Shown: positions 33,195-40,486 of the stretch, piece after piece
Layout of the letters: every line of letters begins with the position of its first letter
Numbering within the stretch: the first letter of the stretch is position 1
Source of the DNA: Rhizobium sp.
GTDB lineage: Bacteria > Pseudomonadota > Gammaproteobacteria > Burkholderiales > Thiobacillaceae
Assembly: GCA_019459285.1 (NCBI GenBank)
Contig: JAIBEL010000014.1
Location: 1-40,486 of the forward strand
Direction: 5' to 3'
Length of the DNA: 40,486 nucleotides
Notes under the pieces: model-generated
What the model was told of the DNA's origin: nothing
The model's database searches: none
What the model saw: the letters and a program-made list of their open reading frames with translations, nothing else
Translations under genes and position numbers: made by a program

Positions 33195-34600
33195 TGGACG
33201 GCGCGATCATGGGCGACATGGCGCCGCTGATGTTCCTCGGCCTGGTGGCCTTCCTGCTGCTCGGCTATCCGGTGGCGTTCGCGCTCGCGGCCAACGGCCT
33301 GCTGTTCGCCGGCATCGGCATCGCCGCCGGGCATTTCGATCTCTCGCTGCTGCAGGCGCTGCCCGAGCGCGTCTACGGCATCGTCGCCAACCCCACGCTG
33401 CTGGCCATCCCTTTCTTCGCCTTCATGGGCCTGATCCTCGAACGTTCCGGCATGGCCGAGGACCTGCTCGACACCATCGGCCAGCTGTTCGGATCCCTGC
33501 GCGGCGGACTCGCCTACGCGGTGATCCTGGTCGGCGCGCTGCTCGCCGCCACCACCGGCGTGGTCGCCGCCTCGGTGATCGCGATGGGGCTGATCTCGAT
33601 GCCGGTGATGCTGCGCTACGGCTACGACAAGCGGCTGGCCGCCGGCGTCATTGCCGCCTCGGGCACGCTGGCGCAGATCATTCCGCCTTCGCTGGTCCTG
33701 ATCGTACTGGCCGACCAGCTCGGCGCCCCGGTCGGCGACATGTACAAGGGCGCTCTGCTGCCCGGCGCGCTGCTCGTCGGTTTGTATCTGACCTACGTAT
33801 TCGCCGTGACGCTGTTCAGGCCGCTGGCCGCGCCCGCCTTGCCGGCCTCGGCACGCACCCTGCACGGCACAGCCCTGCTGCTGCGCGTGTTGACCACGCT
33901 ACTGCCGCCGCTGGTGCTGATCTTCCTCGTGCTCGGCACCATCTTCATTGGCGTCGCCACCCCGACCGAAGGCGGTGCGATGGGCGCGGCCGGCGCCCTG
34001 CTGCTGGCGCTGGCACGCGGGCGGCTCTCCCGCCTGCAGCTGACGCAGGCGATGGACAGCACCACGCGGCTGACCACTTTCGTCATCTTCATCCTCATCG
34101 GTTCGACCATCTTCACGCTGGTGTTCCGCGGACTCGACGGCGACGTCTGGGTGGAACACCTGTTCAACCAGCTGCCCGGTGGCGTGCTCGGCTTCCTCGT
34201 CGCGGTCAACCTGCTGGTATTCGTGCTGGCGTTTTTTCTCGATTTCTTCGAGATCGCCTTCATCGTGGTGCCCCTGGTCGGCCCCATCGCCTACAAGCTC
34301 GGCATCGACCCGATCTGGTTCGGCGTGATGCTCGCGGTCAACATGCAGACTGCCTTCATGCACCCGCCCTTCGGCTTCGCCCTGTTCTACCTGAAGAGCG
34401 TCGCCCCCAAATCCATCCGTACCGGCGACATCTACCGGGGTGCGATTCCCTTCCTCGTCATCCAGCTGATCATGGTCGCCGTGGTACTGGGCTTTCCGCA
34501 GGTCGTATTGCGCGATGCGCCACCGGACGCCAGCAGCGTCACCGACATCCCGCTCGACGTCGATCCCGATACGGGCTATCTGCCGGCCGAGTGGCGTTGA
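33194..34600 (+). CDS. TRAP transporter large permease (DctM-type)
   Basis: This 468-residue protein has about 12 membrane helices and the DctM features PFFAFMGLILERSGMAEDLLDTIG, GLAYAVILVGALLAATTGVVAAS, ASGTLAQIIPPSLVLIVLADQLG and, near the C-terminus, MLAVNMQTAFMHPPFGFALFYLK. It is the transporting subunit. It is longer than the usual 425 or so residues because of an acidic C-terminal tail after helix 12. The substrate cannot be read without the missing binding protein. An 84-bp gap separates it from the FKBP gene. Confidence 0.93.
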   Translation: MDGAIMGDMAPLMFLGLVAFLLLGYPVAFALAANGLLFAGIGIAAGHFDLSLLQALPERVYGIVANPTLLAIPFFAFMGLILERSGMAEDLLDTIGQLFGSLRGGLAYAVILVGALLAATTGVVAASVIAMGLISMPVMLRYGYDKRLAAGVIAASGTLAQIIPPSLVLIVLADQLGAPVGDMYKGALLPGALLVGLYLTYVFAVTLFRPLAAPALPASARTLHGTALLLRVLTTLLPPLVLIFLVLGTIFIGVATPTEGGAMGAAGALLLALARGRLSRLQLTQAMDSTTRLTTFVIFILIGSTIFTLVFRGLDGDVWVEHLFNQLPGGVLGFLVAVNLLVFVLAFFLDFFEIAFIVVPLVGPIAYKLGIDPIWFGVMLAVNMQTAFMHPPFGFALFYLKSVAPKSIRTGDIYRGAIPFLVIQLIMVAVVLGFPQVVLRDAPPDASSVTDIPLDVDPDTGYLPAEWR

Positions 34601-34683
34601 CCCGGAAACGTGAGAAAATGAGCGGCTTCGCGCAGCGCTGTCGCCTGTGCGCCCCCCGCAACCTCACATTCCAGGACTGAATC

Positions 34684-35010
34684 ATGAGCGAACTCATCAT
34701 CGAAGACCTCGTCGCCGGCAGCGGCGACACCGCCAGCGCCGGCCAGTACGTGTCAGTACACTACACCGGCTGGCTCACCAACGGCCAGAAATTCGACTCC
34801 AGCGTCGACCGCAACGACCCGTTCGAATTCAAGCTCGGCATGGGCCAGGTCATCCCCGGTTGGGACCAGGGCGTCGCCGGCATGCAGGTCGGCGGCAAGC
34901 GCAAGCTCACCATTCCGCCGGAACTGGGCTACGGTTCGCGCGGGGCCGGCGGCGTGATCCCGCCGAACGCCACCCTGGTGTTCGAAGTGGAACTGCTGGG
35001 CGTCAACTGA
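34684..35010 (+). CDS. FKBP-type peptidyl-prolyl isomerase
   Basis: This 108-residue single-domain FKBP has no signal peptide. It shows [56 protein letters not shown] and the closing [17 protein letters not shown], the standard active-site framework of cytoplasmic FKBPs. It catalyses proline isomerisation in protein folding. ATG 34684 follows the TRAP operon by 84 bp and may have its own promoter. Confidence 0.95.
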   Translation: MSELIIEDLVAGSGDTASAGQYVSVHYTGWLTNGQKFDSSVDRNDPFEFKLGMGQVIPGWDQGVAGMQVGGKRKLTIPPELGYGSRGAGGVIPPNATLVFEVELLGVN

Positions 35011-35016
35011 ATCTTT

Positions 35017-35041
35017 TTTATCCGCGCATTTCGCGGATAAA
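35017..35041. other. Perfect stem-loop between FKBP and YgiQ genes
   Basis: TTTATCCGCG at 35017-35026 pairs with CGCGGATAAA at 35032-35041 around the loop CATTT. T residues precede rather than follow the stem on the + strand, so it is not a standard rho-independent terminator. It ends 6 bases before the YgiQ start codon and would occlude the ribosome site, so it may be a 5' mRNA structure. Confidence 0.6.
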
Positions 35042-35047
35042 CACGTC

Positions 35048-37417
35048 ATGACCCACGCCCTGTTCTCCCACCGCAAGCACTGGGCGGCCCGCTTCGGCAC
35101 CGCCCCCTTCCTGCCGATGTCGCGCGCCGAGATGGCCGCGCTCGGCTGGGATGCGTGCGACGTGATTCTCATCACCGGCGACGCCTACATCGACCATCCC
35201 AGCTTCGGCATGGCGCTGGTCGGACGGCTACTGGAAGCGCAGGGCTACCGCGTCGGCATCATCAGCCAGCCCGACTGGCATTCGGCCGACGCCTTCCGCG
35301 CGCTCGGCCAGCCGACGCTGTATTTCGGCGTCACCGCGGGCAACATGGACTCGATGGTCAACCGCTACACCTCAGATCGAAAAATCCGCTCCGACGACGC
35401 CTACACGGCCAACGCCGAGCCCAACAAGCGCCCCGACCGCGCGGTCACGGTGTACGCGCAACGCTGCCGCGAGGCCTATCCCGGCATCCCGGTCATCATC
35501 GGCTCGATCGAGGCAAGTCTTCGCCGCATCGCGCACTACGACTACTGGTCCGACACCGTGCGCCGCTCGGTGCTGCCGGATTCGAAAGCGGATCTGCTGA
35601 TCTTCGGCAACGCCGAGCGCGCGCTGCTCGACGTCACCCACCGCCTCGCCAAGGGCGAAAAGATCGGCGACATCCGCGACATACGCGGTACCGGCTTCAT
35701 GGTGGCGCACGACTGGAAGCCCCCCACGCCGGAGGCGGGAATCGAAGGCGGCTCAAACTGGATCGAGGTCCTCTCGACCGAGCTCGACACCCCCGGCGCC
35801 ATCGACGCCCATGTCGACCCCTACGCGATGACGCCGGACGGCCCAACCGCGCAGACGCCCGAGGGCACCGCGCCGGTTCGCATCGTGCCCAAGGCCGAGC
35901 GGCTCGCGGCGAGGCAGGAAGTACGCGCGCGCACCGTGATCCGCCTGCCCGATTACGACCAGGTGAAGAACAACCCGGTGCTGTACGCGCATGCCTCGCG
36001 CGTGTTCCACCTCGAGTCCAACCCCGGCAACGCCCGCGCCATGCGGCAGGCACACGGCGAGCGCGACGTCTGGCTCAACCCGCCGCCGATGCCGCTTTCC
36101 ACGCCAGAGATGGACGCGGTCTACGACCTGCCCTACGCGCGCGCGCCGCACCCCAGCTACGGCGACGCCAAGATCCCGGCGTGGGAGATGATCCGTTTCT
36201 CAGTCAACATCATGCGTGGCTGCTTCGGCGGCTGTACCTTCTGCTCGATCACCGAGCACGAGGGCCGCATCATCCAGAGCCGCAGCGAGGATTCGGTCAT
36301 CAAGGAAATCGAGGCGATCCGCGACAAGACGCCCGGGTTCACGGGCGTCATCTCCGACCTCGGCGGGCCGACCGCCAACATGTACCGCATGGCGTGCAAG
36401 TCAAAGCAGATCGAGAGCGCGTGCCGCCGCTTGTCCTGCGTGTTCCCCGACATCTGCGACAACCTCAACACCGACCACACGCCGCTGATCCACATGTACC
36501 GCCGCGCACGCGCGCTCCCCGGGATCAAGAAGATCCTCATCAGCTCGGGTCTCAGATACGACCTCGCGGTACGCTCGCCCGAATACGTCAAGGAACTGGT
36601 GCAGCACCACGTCGGCGGCTATCTCAAGATCGCGCCCGAGCACACCGAGGCCGGCCCGCTGTCGAAGATGATGAAGCCCGGCATGGGCGCCTACGACCGT
36701 TTCAAGGAGATGTTCGAAGCGGCCTCCAAGGCCGTCGGCAAGAAGCAGTACCTGATCCCCTACTTCATCGCGGCGCATCCCGGGACCACCGACGAGGACA
36801 TGCTCAATCTGGCCTTGTGGCTGAAGAAGCACGACTTCCGTCTCGACCAGGTGCAGACCTTCCTGCCGACCCCGATGGCGCTGGCAACCGCCATGTACCA
36901 CACGGAGAAGAACCCGCTGAAGAAAGTGCTCGGCGGCAAGGCCGAGACGGTATCCGTCGTCAAACAGGGTCGCACGCGGCGCCTTCATAAAGCATTTTTG
37001 CGCTACCACGACGCCGACAACTGGCCGCTGCTGCGCGAAGCACTGAAGGAAATGGGCCGCGAAGACCTCATCGGCAACAGCAAGAAACACCTCATTCCGC
37101 TTTACCAGCCCGCCGGCACCGGCAAGCAGCCGGAAGGCACGCGCACGCCGCGCGCCGAAGGCGGCCGCGTCAAGCCCGCGCCCGGAAAACCCGGCCCGGC
37201 CAAACCTGCCGCCGGCAAACCCGCGCCAGCCAAAGCGGGCGCGGATAAATCCGGTGCAGCCAAACCGACATCGGGCAAGCCCGCCCCCGCCAGCCGCGGC
37301 CGCCCGCCCCGCAAGGGGACTCCGACTTCCAGCGGGCTAAAGCCCGGGGAAGATCGTATGCCGCAGGTGCCCAAGCATCCCCTCAGCCAGCGCCGTGGCG
37401 GCGGCAAATCCCGCTAA
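35048..37417 (+). CDS. YgiQ-family radical SAM protein
   Basis: This 789-residue protein is a UPF0313/YgiQ radical SAM protein. It has the N-terminal domain [22 protein letters not shown], the cluster motif C392-x3-C396-x2-C399 in [23 protein letters not shown], and [35 protein letters not shown]. The last roughly 85 residues are a low-complexity tail of Pro, Ala, Gly and Lys repeats (GKPAPAK-like), absent from the core family and probably disordered. The reaction catalysed is not established for this family. The upstream hairpin at 35017-35041 sits over the probable ribosome site. Confidence 0.92.
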   Translation: MTHALFSHRKHWAARFGTAPFLPMSRAEMAALGWDACDVILITGDAYIDHPSFGMALVGRLLEAQGYRVGIISQPDWHSADAFRALGQPTLYFGVTAGNMDSMVNRYTSDRKIRSDDAYTANAEPNKRPDRAVTVYAQRCREAYPGIPVIIGSIEASLRRIAHYDYWSDTVRRSVLPDSKADLLIFGNAERALLDVTHRLAKGEKIGDIRDIRGTGFMVAHDWKPPTPEAGIEGGSNWIEVLSTELDTPGAIDAHVDPYAMTPDGPTAQTPEGTAPVRIVPKAERLAARQEVRARTVIRLPDYDQVKNNPVLYAHASRVFHLESNPGNARAMRQAHGERDVWLNPPPMPLSTPEMDAVYDLPYARAPHPSYGDAKIPAWEMIRFSVNIMRGCFGGCTFCSITEHEGRIIQSRSEDSVIKEIEAIRDKTPGFTGVISDLGGPTANMYRMACKSKQIESACRRLSCVFPDICDNLNTDHTPLIHMYRRARALPGIKKILISSGLRYDLAVRSPEYVKELVQHHVGGYLKIAPEHTEAGPLSKMMKPGMGAYDRFKEMFEAASKAVGKKQYLIPYFIAAHPGTTDEDMLNLALWLKKHDFRLDQVQTFLPTPMALATAMYHTEKNPLKKVLGGKAETVSVVKQGRTRRLHKAFLRYHDADNWPLLREALKEMGREDLIGNSKKHLIPLYQPAGTGKQPEGTRTPRAEGGRVKPAPGKPGPAKPAAGKPAPAKAGADKSGAAKPTSGKPAPASRGRPPRKGTPTSSGLKPGEDRMPQVPKHPLSQRRGGGKSR

Positions 37418-37424
37418 CGTTCCC

Positions 37425-37455
37425 CTTGTAACACTTGTAACTTGCACCTTGTAAC
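37425..37455. repeat. Three CTTGTAAC repeats
   Basis: CTTGTAAC occurs at 37425-37432, 37434-37441 and 37448-37455, separated by 1 and 6 bases, in the short gap between the YgiQ and DUF2288 genes. The regularity suggests a duplicated protein-binding site or slipped replication. No function is known to me. Confidence 0.6.
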
Positions 37456-37467
37456 GTGCATCTCGCC

Positions 37468-37782
37468 ATGACTCCCAGCGACATCCTCCGCGCCAAGCTC
37501 AACCTCGAAACCGCCCAGCTCGCCTGGCCCGAACTCGAACGCCACTTCGCGCGCGGCGATGTCATCAAGGTCGCGCCCGGCATGGATCTGGTCAACGCCG
37601 CCCTGCACGTCGCCGAGAACAACGCCGCGACCGTGCAGACATGGCTGACAGAAGGCCGCATCGCCCGTGCCGAACTGAGTGATGCCGAGGATTGGCATGC
37701 GCGCCAGCCGATGTTCTGGGCGGTGGTGGTGGCGCCGTGGGTGCTGGTCCAGGAAGTACTGAAGGAGCTGGATTCGGAGTGA
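37468..37782 (+). CDS. DUF2288 family protein
   Basis: This 104-residue cytosolic protein matches the short DUF2288 family: AKLNLETAQLAWPELERHFARGDVIKVAPGMDLVNAALHVA, then DAEDWHARQPMFWAVVVAPWVLVQEVL. The function is unknown. ATG 37468 gives the usual family N-terminus; an in-frame ATG-like extension to 37456 is shorter on support. It lies 50 bp after the YgiQ gene. Confidence 0.88.
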   Translation: MTPSDILRAKLNLETAQLAWPELERHFARGDVIKVAPGMDLVNAALHVAENNAATVQTWLTEGRIARAELSDAEDWHARQPMFWAVVVAPWVLVQEVLKELDSE

Positions 37783-37864
37783 ATGAGGACGGCGGCGGCG
37801 GCGTTCAGTGCTGCGCAGATTCACCGTCGAAATCCGGAATTGGGCCGGAAAAACGCATCAACGC

Positions 37865-37892
37865 TTGATTTACCAATCGACTGTCCTAGTCT
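37865..37892 (+). promoter_or_regulatory. Probable promoter of the radical SAM gene
   Basis: TTGATT at 37865-37870 and TAGTCT at 37887-37892, with a 16-bp spacer, give a sigma-70-like promoter. The first base of the message would be about 37899, some 55 bases before the radical SAM start codon. Confidence 0.45.
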
Positions 37893-37955
37893 GCGGAAGA
37901 CGTCTTCAAAACAGGCCGGCCTAGTGCCCATCTTCTAAATCGCAAGGAGGACATG

Positions 37956-38915
37956 ATGCAGCGCACCGACTATCAGCCCCGTACCGACTCCACTTCACCC
38001 GTCGACTTCCTGTGGCTCGAACTTACCAATCAATGCAATCTGCGCTGCACACATTGCTATGCGGAATCGGGACCCGACGTAAAAGACGTCAATCGCCTCA
38101 CATCGAGCGAGCAGGTCGCCCTGATCGGCGACGCCTATGATCTTGGATGCAGGCGGATTCAACTGATTGGTGGCGAGCCCACGATCAGCAAGGGCCTCCC
38201 CAGGCTCATCGAACACGCCCGGAGCCTGGGTTACGACCTGATCGAGGTCTATACGAATCTTGTGCATCTGCCGGATGATCTCTTGCGCTGTTTCGTCCAG
38301 CATGAGGTTTGCGTTGCAACGTCCGTTTATGCGGACAAGGCAGACCCTCACGACGCCGTGACGAGAACACCCGGAAGTTTCCGGAAAACGATTGCCAACC
38401 TCAGAAAGGTGGTGTCTGCCGGCCTTCGGGTTCGGGTGTCGGTGATCGAGATGCCCGACTCCCATGGTGAAGGCGAGCGGACGGCCCGCTTCCTGAATGA
38501 CGACGTAAGCATTCAGGACGTACGCATCGACCGGATGCGCCCATTCGGCCGGGCGGAAACGCATATCGAAGGCGGGCTCGCCGATCTGTGCGGTTCGTGT
38601 GCGTCCGGCACCCTCTGCGTGTCGCCCGACGGCGAGGTCGCACCATGCATCATGTCGAAACGATGGTCTGTCGGCTCCGTCCGGACGCAGCCTCTGGCGG
38701 AACTTGCGCAGTCCGTTCGGCTTGCCCATGTCCGCCAGGCTATCCGCGATGCCGTAGTACATGCCGGAGCAGACCCTTCATCCGCCAACTGCGCCCCGAA
38801 TGTCGGCTGCCCTCCACTCAACGTATGCGGCCCCGACCTGAACAAGATCACGCTCCATCGGGGGGAAACGGCCACGCATGTACGGCATCATGAATCTGCA
38901 ACCAGGCGAGGGTGA
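37956..38915 (+). CDS. Radical SAM protein with SPASM-like C-terminus
   Basis: The 319-residue protein binds a 4Fe-4S cluster through C27-x3-C31-x2-C34 in ELTNQCNLRCTHCYAE, and has the GGEPT (SAM-binding) motif in IQLIGGEPTIS. The C-terminal half carries CGSCASGTLCVSPDGEVAPC and later NCAPNVGCPPLNVCGPD, a cysteine set like SPASM auxiliary-cluster domains of peptide-modifying enzymes. AAGGAGG at 37944-37950 precedes two in-frame ATGs; the second (37956) has the better 5-base spacing. It is isolated from other genes, with its own promoter and a terminator downstream. A peptide-maturase role is inferred; the partner peptide is not certain. Confidence 0.8.
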   Translation: MQRTDYQPRTDSTSPVDFLWLELTNQCNLRCTHCYAESGPDVKDVNRLTSSEQVALIGDAYDLGCRRIQLIGGEPTISKGLPRLIEHARSLGYDLIEVYTNLVHLPDDLLRCFVQHEVCVATSVYADKADPHDAVTRTPGSFRKTIANLRKVVSAGLRVRVSVIEMPDSHGEGERTARFLNDDVSIQDVRIDRMRPFGRAETHIEGGLADLCGSCASGTLCVSPDGEVAPCIMSKRWSVGSVRTQPLAELAQSVRLAHVRQAIRDAVVHAGADPSSANCAPNVGCPPLNVCGPDLNKITLHRGETATHVRHHESATRRG

Positions 38916-38982
38916 ATCCGTTGCGATGCCCCGTACGTAATACCGCGCGCCTCAAGCTTTCATGAGCCCGCTCGCAGGAACA

Positions 38983-39008
38983 AAAAAGCCCGCGAAAGCG
39001 GGCTTTTT
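38983..39008. terminator. Bidirectional rho-independent terminator
   Basis: AAAAA-GCCCGC-GAAA-GCGGGC-TTTTT is a perfect 6-bp GC stem with a GAAA tetraloop flanked by A and T tracts. It can end transcription of the radical SAM gene on the + strand and of the DUF302 gene on the - strand. Confidence 0.9.
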
Positions 39009-39025
39009 CCTGAGCTTGAAACTGT

Positions 39026-39421
39026 TCAAGCAGCCAGACTGTCCTTCACCCGCATCAGCCGCGCACGTGCTTCGGTCGCGACATTGTGCACGGCGGTATT
39101 GCTCACCAGCTTGACCATGATGCCGGGATCGAGGAAAGACACGGTCACCTTGCCGTCTTCTTCCTCGCGCACGACGACGTTGCATGGCAGCAGCATGCCG
39201 ACGTCGGGTTCTGCGGTGATGGCCTGGTGCGCCAGCGGCGGATTGCAGGCGCCGAGGATGCGGTAGGGACGGCCATCGACGTTGAGCTTGGCCTTCATGG
39301 TGGCCTGCACGTCGATGTCGGTGAGCACGCCGAAGCCTTCGGTCTTGAGGGCGGCGGTGACCTTGTCGACGGCTGCGTTGAAAGGACCGCTGATGGTGGT
39401 TTGGAATCCGTATTCGCTCAT
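39026..39421 (-). CDS. DUF302 domain protein
   Basis: This 131-residue soluble protein has the DUF302 pattern: [58 protein letters not shown] and VSFLDPG. The two cysteines in GACNPP and LPCNV are conserved in many members, and the fold is a small alpha/beta domain of unknown activity found widely in sulfur-oxidising bacteria. A GGAG precedes the ATG. It ends just before the bidirectional terminator. Confidence 0.9.
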   Translation of the reverse strand: MSEYGFQTTISGPFNAAVDKVTAALKTEGFGVLTDIDVQATMKAKLNVDGRPYRILGACNPPLAHQAITAEPDVGMLLPCNVVVREEEDGKVTVSFLDPGIMVKLVSNTAVHNVATEARARLMRVKDSLAA

Positions 39422-39503
39422 GGGGCTGCTCCAGATGGGTAGGGTTTCAATGGCTGGTATTTTACCCGCCGTCCTTCGCTGACGGCAGAAACGCCAACAA
39501 GTT

Positions 39504-39980
39504 TCATGGCTCCATCGATTGCTGTTCCATCTTCCACCATAAGCGGTACACCGGATCGGACCACAGCGACTTGATGTAGGCGACCACGTCCTGCATGTCT
39601 TGCTCCGAGAGCTTGCCTTTCCAGGCCGGCATCTTGCCCTGTCCCTGCGGGCTGCCGTCGCGGATCACTTCCAGCAGGGCTGCGGTGGGGTGGTGCCAGG
39701 CATGCGCGCTGTCGTCCAGCGGCGGCGGCGGGAACATGCCGTCGGCATCGCGCACGCGCCAGTCGCCCGGCTGTCCCTTGCCCCCGACACCGTGACATTC
39801 CATGCAGTGCTTTTCATAGACCACCTTGCCGCGCGCCACCTGGGGGGCATCCAGCTTGCGATCGAGCGGCGCGGCTTCCGCATCCGCTGCGCCGGAGGAA
39901 CCGGACGGGGCGTCGTCGCAGCCGGTCAGCGCCAGCCCGGCCAGCAGGGATGCCAGGATTTGCAGCTTCAAATTTCTCAT
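39504..39980 (-). CDS. Monohaem cytochrome c lipoprotein
   Basis: The 158-residue precursor has a lipobox LTGC with C21 as the lipidated residue. A short Ser/Gly/Ala-rich linker leads to a c-type cytochrome domain with C59-M-E-C62-H63 and the distal Met in GKMPAW (about residue 117). After the domain is an extra aromatic segment, [15 protein letters not shown]. The haem domain is of the class I type used for electron transfer in the periplasm; the partner is unknown. GGAGGA precedes the ATG at 39980. The larger open frame upstream of it is not needed. Confidence 0.9.
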   Translation of the reverse strand: MRNLKLQILASLLAGLALTGCDDAPSGSSGAADAEAAPLDRKLDAPQVARGKVVYEKHCMECHGVGGKGQPGDWRVRDADGMFPPPPLDDSAHAWHHPTAALLEVIRDGSPQGQGKMPAWKGKLSEQDMQDVVAYIKSLWSDPVYRLWWKMEQQSMEP

Positions 39981-40027
39981 CGATCCTCCTCCAGTCGCAT
40001 GATGGACCGAACGGCACCGCTCAAGTT

Positions 40028-40486
40028 TCAGGGCGACAGCACGCCATCCAGCATCTGCCGCATATGAAGCCAGTGCGACCCTTCCCAGTACACGCGGCCG
40101 CACCTGTCGCAGAGGCTGAAACGGTCGTAATGCATCTGCACCCTGGGCGGCAGCCGGTCCACCACGCTGGCCTTGTCGACCGGACGCAGCGGCACGTTGC
40201 AATGCAGGCACAGGGCGAATGGCCGCGCGCTGCGTGCCAGGTCGAGCCGTTCGACGATCTCCTGCAACTGCGCCGCAGGTTTCAGCGCATGCACGTAGCA
40301 GCCGTGCGTCACCGTGCGGCGCTTCAACAACTCGCGATCGCGCGTCAGCACGATGCGGCCGTCCTGTTCGCATATCGCCACGATGGCGTCGTCGTGGATG
40401 TGGTTGTCGTTCAAGGTGTCGAATACCAGCATGCGCAGCCTGCGGGCCAGTCCGCCGAGATTCGCATCGGCGACGAAACGGGGATT
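40028..40486 (-). CDS. Mut7-C RNase-domain protein, 5' end beyond the window
   Basis: The frame runs off the right edge. The first visible residues, NPRFVADANLGGLARRLRML, are the start of a Mut7-C domain with a likely catalytic aspartate in VADANLGGLARRLR. The internal ATG at 40432 is therefore not the start. The domain continues through FDTLNDNHIHDDAIVAICEQDGRIVLTRDREL. It ends in a zinc ribbon, CLHC at about residue 92 and CDRCG later. The family is a PIN-like nuclease domain; substrate unknown. The visible 152 codons are probably missing only the beginning of the protein. Confidence 0.88.
   Translation of the reverse strand, partial: NPRFVADANLGGLARRLRMLVFDTLNDNHIHDDAIVAICEQDGRIVLTRDRELLKRRTVTHGCYVHALKPAAQLQEIVERLDLARSARPFALCLHCNVPLRPVDKASVVDRLPPRVQMHYDRFSLCDRCGRVYWEGSHWLHMRQMLDGVLSP

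Noticed and set aside
37425..37455. CRISPR array
   Set aside because: The unit is 8 bases long with spacers of 1 and 6 bases, and no cas genes are present.
39981..40373. Extension of the cytochrome c frame to 40373
   Set aside because: The lipobox and GGAGGA ribosome site place the start at 39980, and the extension overlaps the Mut7-C gene in another frame.

Overview
The window reads as chromosome from a GC-rich betaproteobacterium, probably one with sulfur-oxidiser ancestry. Two adjacent DUF1631 genes, a DarP/PmbA divergent pair, DUF2288, DUF302, a YgiQ radical SAM protein and a DsrC-like protein beside GGDEF/EAL genes all point that way. The placement is inferred from gene content, not from a database match.

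Layout. 1-2504 is an accessory block: a divergent restriction-modification cassette (N4-cytosine-type methyltransferase to the left, excisionase-like HTH protein and PD-(D/E)xK-type nuclease to the right), bounded by a perfect 93-bp inverted repeat. The right repeat is the promoter and 5' half of an intact tRNA-Gly(CCC). The left repeat is an orphan copy that stops in the anticodon loop. 2556-7102 holds two DUF1631 paralogues, the second preceded by a strong candidate c-di-GMP-I (GEMM-I) riboswitch. 7216-13047 holds mutY, then a periplasmic binding protein / outer-membrane barrel / sensor-GGDEF-EAL run, then a DsrC-like protein lacking the functional C-terminal cysteines. 13158-18323 is mostly core metabolism: ilvE, a zinc-finger protein, an NTF2-like protein, a YheT-type hydrolase, phosphomannomutase and a glycosyltransferase. 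18284-21509 (minus strand) is a second binding protein plus GGDEF-EAL pair. 21708-26495 holds corA (apparently without a normal start codon), an exported beta-propeller with an exported thioredoxin, a MogA/MoaB-type protein, an EI24/CysZ-like membrane protein and a membrane-anchored metallopeptidase. 26560-37782 holds a 1165-residue DUF748/AsmA-like protein, darP, pmbA, a GDSL lipoprotein, TRAP transporter Q and M subunits, an FKBP isomerase, YgiQ and DUF2288. 37956-40486 holds a radical SAM maturase-like gene, a bidirectional terminator, DUF302, a cytochrome c lipoprotein and a Mut7-C RNase-domain gene cut by the window end.

How the parts fit. The clearest theme is cyclic di-GMP. One gene appears to be under a c-di-GMP riboswitch, its product ends in what looks like a PilZ-like module, and two GGDEF-EAL proteins are each genetically tied to a periplasmic solute-binding protein. 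The other notable unit is the restriction cassette built symmetrically around a 6-bp divergent intergenic gap with a palindromic operator candidate and enclosed by a duplicated tRNA promoter and half-gene.
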